Shown here piece after piece: positions 61,040-64,000 of a stretch of 64,000 bases of DNA. How positions within the stretch are numbered: position 1 is the first letter of the stretch; each line of letters begins with the position of its first letter. The notes below the pieces were generated by a model. The model worked only from the letters and a program-made list of their open reading frames with translations. It searched no databases and was not told where the DNA came from. This stretch comes from Adiantum capillus-veneris (Eukaryota; Streptophyta; Polypodiopsida; Polypodiales; Pteridaceae), in contig CM043958.1 of assembly GCA_014529385.2 (NCBI GenBank), positions 149,242,793 through 149,306,792 of the forward strand, given 5' to 3'. A program made the translations under genes and the position numbers.

Positions 61040-61680
61040 AAAAGGGAGGGGCCAAGATCCTCCTATTGTCTGCATGTGCACGACGATGGGGGGCTCTTTA
61101 CCCTCCCCTTTTCTTCCACTGAGAGAGATAGCGAGAGCACATGCATCACACGTCATTAAAAATGTGCTTTCTAATGGGTGTGTGAGTGCATGTGTGCTCG
61201 CTATCTCTCTCAGTGCAAAGAAAAAAGGCGAGGGCCAAGAGCCTTGAATGACCTCATGTTTGTCAATAGCGGGCAAAAGAGTTTGTAAAAAATGAGCAAA
61301 ACTGGTCTTTTTTTTTATAAAAATGGTGATAGAGCCTCCTGCATCGTCCACACACCTTGAATAACCTGATGTTCATCACTAGTGACCAAAACATTTGTCA
61401 AAAATCAAACAAAAATGGTCAAAATGGCCAATTATTTTTTTTTTAAAGGGCTCACCCATCATTCACGTGCACACGAATGATGGTGGGCTCCAACCATCCT
61501 TTTTTTTCAAATTAATTTGTCCAATTTAAAAAATTTGTCCATTTCCACGATTAAAAAAAGGGGGACTAGAGCCTCCCCATCATATGTGCATGCGGATGAT
61601 GGGGAGGCTCCATCCCCCTCTTTTTCAATAATATTTGGCCAGTTTTGACCATTTTTTCCCTTTTAGACAATTGATCCGAC
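61040..61680. repeat. Series of imperfect palindromes
   Basis: Palindromes centred near 61075, 61466 and 61590 share arms of the form GAGCCTCCCCATCAT / ATGATGGGGAGGCTC around a GTGCAC or GTGCATGC centre. A partial unit lies near 61335. A separate inverted repeat, arms about 61092-61145 and 61186-61235 (core CTGAGAGAGATAGCGAG), lies between the first two. A/T-rich spacers contain TTTTGACCATTTT-type words. Confidence 0.85.
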
Positions 61681-62229
61681 ATCCCGAATGACACAGAGCC
61701 CCCTCTTATCCAAGGCTACCCAGAGCCCTTCCATGCTCATGCAGGCTTGCAAGAGCTAACAACAGGGTCCCACAACTGTAGCTAGGGATAAATATTATAT
61801 TCATGTCATTAAACTTGTGGGTTATGCTATAGACATTGCAAAAAAATTGGCCTTAAGGATAATAGCTTATCGGCTATTCTGGTTCCCTTGCACATCCGGA
61901 AGTCTTGGGCCCTAGCTGAAGGGACCATTTACAAGCTACAATAATCTTCTTTTTTTTAAGTTTAAAAATTTCACAAAGCTATTCAATGAACGGGTCCATT
62001 AACAACCTTAAAATTGTCAAAATTTTATACACTTTTCTCCTTTCTACTTGTTCTCTAAGATGCCAAAACTAGCTGAGCTCAAACTGTAAACCTCATTCCT
62101 AACGCTCATTTCCTTGATTTGACTAAGCATAAGCTTACATTCTCATGAGAAATGGAATAATGTTGGCGTAAGCATTTGGTACTAACCCGCTTACCTTACC
62201 TAATGCTCTGGAAAAAAAAGGTGGGAGCC
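61681..62229. other. No recognisable feature
   Basis: Nothing identified. Confidence 0.4.
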
Positions 62230-62892
62230 GAGAGCTGCCACATCATGCACTCGTGCGGATGCCAAATATGCGAATGAAGCCAGGTGGCAAAGAAACCTTG
62301 TGCTTGGTACTGCTTGTGTCGACATGTGGCAAAGACACATTGCGCTTGGTACTACCTGGGGTTGACATGTATGCCAAATGTGGTGTGCATCAAAAATTTT
62401 GTCCCTTGGAATGCATTGATTGCCCGATATGAGCCAAGAAGCTCAACGCTATTTTTAGCAGGTGACAAGTGAGACATCTCTTCAAATGAGCTCCAAATGC
62501 AATCAACTATGCTTGCATCTTGATGGCATGTGGCATTAGGCAAGATGCGGATATGGGCATAAGAATTTAGGATGATATAGTTGGTTAGGGGCTTTTGAAG
62601 AGTGTTGTGCAATGCCTTGGACAACTTCTATGTCAAATGTGGTGTACATTAGAAAGCACAAAAATTGGTTGAGGAGGCTCATCCCTGGGAATACAGTCTC
62701 TTGACACACATTGATTGAAGGTATGCCCAACAAGGGTATGACCAAGAAGCTATGGGCTGCTTTCAATGGATGCAAAGCGAGGGTGTCTCTCCAAAAGCAA
62801 TCGCCTATGCTTACATCTTGATGGCATGTGGGATTAGGCAAGATGTTGATATGGGCATAAGAATTTAGGATGATATAGTTAGTTAGGGCTCT
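62230..62892 (+). pseudogene. Decayed PPR-protein sequence, two tandem units
   Basis: The frame 62719-62865 reads RYAQQGYDQEAMGCFQWMQ then SEGVSPKAIAYAYILMACG, a near-perfect 35-residue PPR motif of the plant plant-type E/DYW families. The same passage in more damaged form (YAKCGV near 62372, NYACILMACGIRQDADMGI near 62505) occurs about 310 bp upstream. Stops and frameshifts interrupt both. PPR proteins bind organellar RNA; this copy cannot be functional. Confidence 0.8.
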
Positions 62893-63596
62893 ATCCTTAA
62901 AGCTCTAGAGTAGCCTATCTCTATCACTCTCTGTCTATCTATGTAGATCGCGCGTGTGTGTGTGTGTAGCTGTTATATCATAATTAATAAGACATAATCG
63001 AACTTTTATATTCAAAAGACAGCTGGTTCCAGAATAAAGGAAATGACAAGTATAAAAAGAACTCAGTTTTAGAATTATCTTTGTACATGTTTGTAAGAGG
63101 GAAGCCTCATTCTAGTATACAGATAACAAAAGTACTTCCCTTGCAGTAGGTGTATGTGTAATCTTGTATTGGACAACTGCTAAAAGCCAAAAAAAACTTT
63201 CCAAGATAAGAGAGTCCTTACCTACATCCATCCAAACAAGACAACAAATATGTGAGCCTTGGATGTGTTGTACAGGTATCAATGGACCATACCAATTGTT
63301 ATCCATGTCCATCTACAACTTTTTTAAAAACCTTTGCAAGCTTAGTCCAAAGTATTTATGAGTTTAAAAAATGTCTTATTAAAGTTAATTTTTAGTATAA
63401 ATATAATATTATTTTGATTAGAAGGCCATAACCCCTTCTAATCCAAGTTTCTTATCCCCCCCATCAAACAATTTATTGAGTTATTTTCCAAATCAATGAG
63501 GCCCCATTATATGAAGCCATAAAAGAAGCCTAAAAAATTCCATCAATAGTTCAAACTTGTTTATGTTTATTCATAATAGATGCAATTTATGTTAAT
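62893..63596. other. No recognisable feature apart from a short (GT)n
   Basis: (GT)n at 62950-62967. The rest is AT-rich with no coding similarity I can name. Confidence 0.45.
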
Positions 63597-64000
63597 ATGG
63601 AATGCAGTCTCTTAGCAAACCAAGTGATATCCAACCAGTTCCAAGCTAAAAAACCAAGAAACTACACCCGCCCATGTGAATGCAACAAATGTATTGCTTT
63701 ATCTCGTCCAAACTACCAAGTTAATGAACCAGTGCAGCATCGGCATGCAACCGGGGAAAACTCCCCCACAAACCCTGGAAAAAAATATCCAACATTAGTG
63801 CAAAGTGGGCCAAAAGAACCCTTTATATTCACTTAGCCAACCCACACAGTGGGCCTTACCAGGCTTTATGTGACACTGATCAATATACAATGCTTAAGCG
63901 ACAGTACCAAGTCAATCCCAAAGCTTTTTTTCCCAAAAAGAACCAGAAACTACACTTGCCCATGTGAATGCAAATCATGTATTGCATCATCTCATCCAAA
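63597..64000 (+). repeat. 288-bp tandem duplication with a conserved Cys-rich frame, runs off the window
   Basis: ACTACACCCGCCCATGTGAA (63661) recurs as ACTACACTTGCCCATGTGAA (63949). Both copies encode a similar peptide, RNYTRPCECNKCIALSRP and NYTCPCECKSCIASSHP. The first lies in a 79-codon open frame (63597-63836). Conservation at the protein level suggests former coding sequence; family unknown. The right end is outside the window. Confidence 0.6.

Overview
The window is plant nuclear DNA made almost entirely of transposable elements. I see no intact host gene, rRNA or tRNA. A land plant is indicated by Ty1/copia elements primed by initiator-Met tRNA, a large Tat/Athila-like Ty3/gypsy element with a tRNA-Asp-like primer site, a TNP2-type (CACTA) transposase, L1-type LINEs and a decayed pentatricopeptide-repeat (PPR) sequence. 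The long (GA)n/(CT)n tracts and the PPR style would fit a homosporous fern, but that is inference.

Left part (1-13311). LINE-A (plus strand, 1-5674) has ORF1 and a broken ORF2 and is split by a solo LTR (1346-2748). After its (CT)n tail come a 114-nt cytosine tract, a second solo LTR of the same family (5972-7580), a GA-rich block with small hairpins (7936-8600), and an old gypsy RT-RNaseH-integrase relic (9150-11230).

Central part (13312-52375). This is one 5'-truncated LINE on the minus strand (LINE-B, about 4.2 kb of its own sequence) blown up to 39 kb by three LTR-element insertions, each with a perfect 5-bp target duplication. They are copia-2 (14058-19229, CTCCA), copia-1 (21657-46185, ATCTT) and a non-autonomous 150-bp-LTR element (46638-51816, CTATT). 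The 5' LTR of copia-1 is itself split by an 18.4-kb gypsy element (21771-40151). LINE reading frames run on across the removed insertions, which proves the nesting order.

The gypsy element is the most unusual object. Its 5' third (LTR, primer site, leader, N-terminal gag) is inverted relative to the rest. The outer end of its 3' LTR abuts the middle of gag exactly, as expected of self-integration. It carries two arrays of a 20-22-bp palindrome spaced about 285 bp apart, two integrase-type HHCC fingers, a second protease-like domain after integrase, and a 3-kb accessory coding region before its polypurine tract. Copia-1 is also scrambled: its protease-integrase region is tandemly duplicated, partly triplicated, and followed by an inverted RT fragment.

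Right part (52376-64000). Microsatellites and a GA-rich minisatellite lead into a roughly 170-bp-period tandem array (54441-55900), then a TNP2 transposase pseudogene (55880-58139) cut by a third solo LTR (58140-59834, TSD AACGA). Beyond are an RT fragment of another LINE, a GA/CT foldback, a run of imperfect palindromes, a PPR relic (62230-62890) and an unrecognised 288-bp tandem duplication running off the window.
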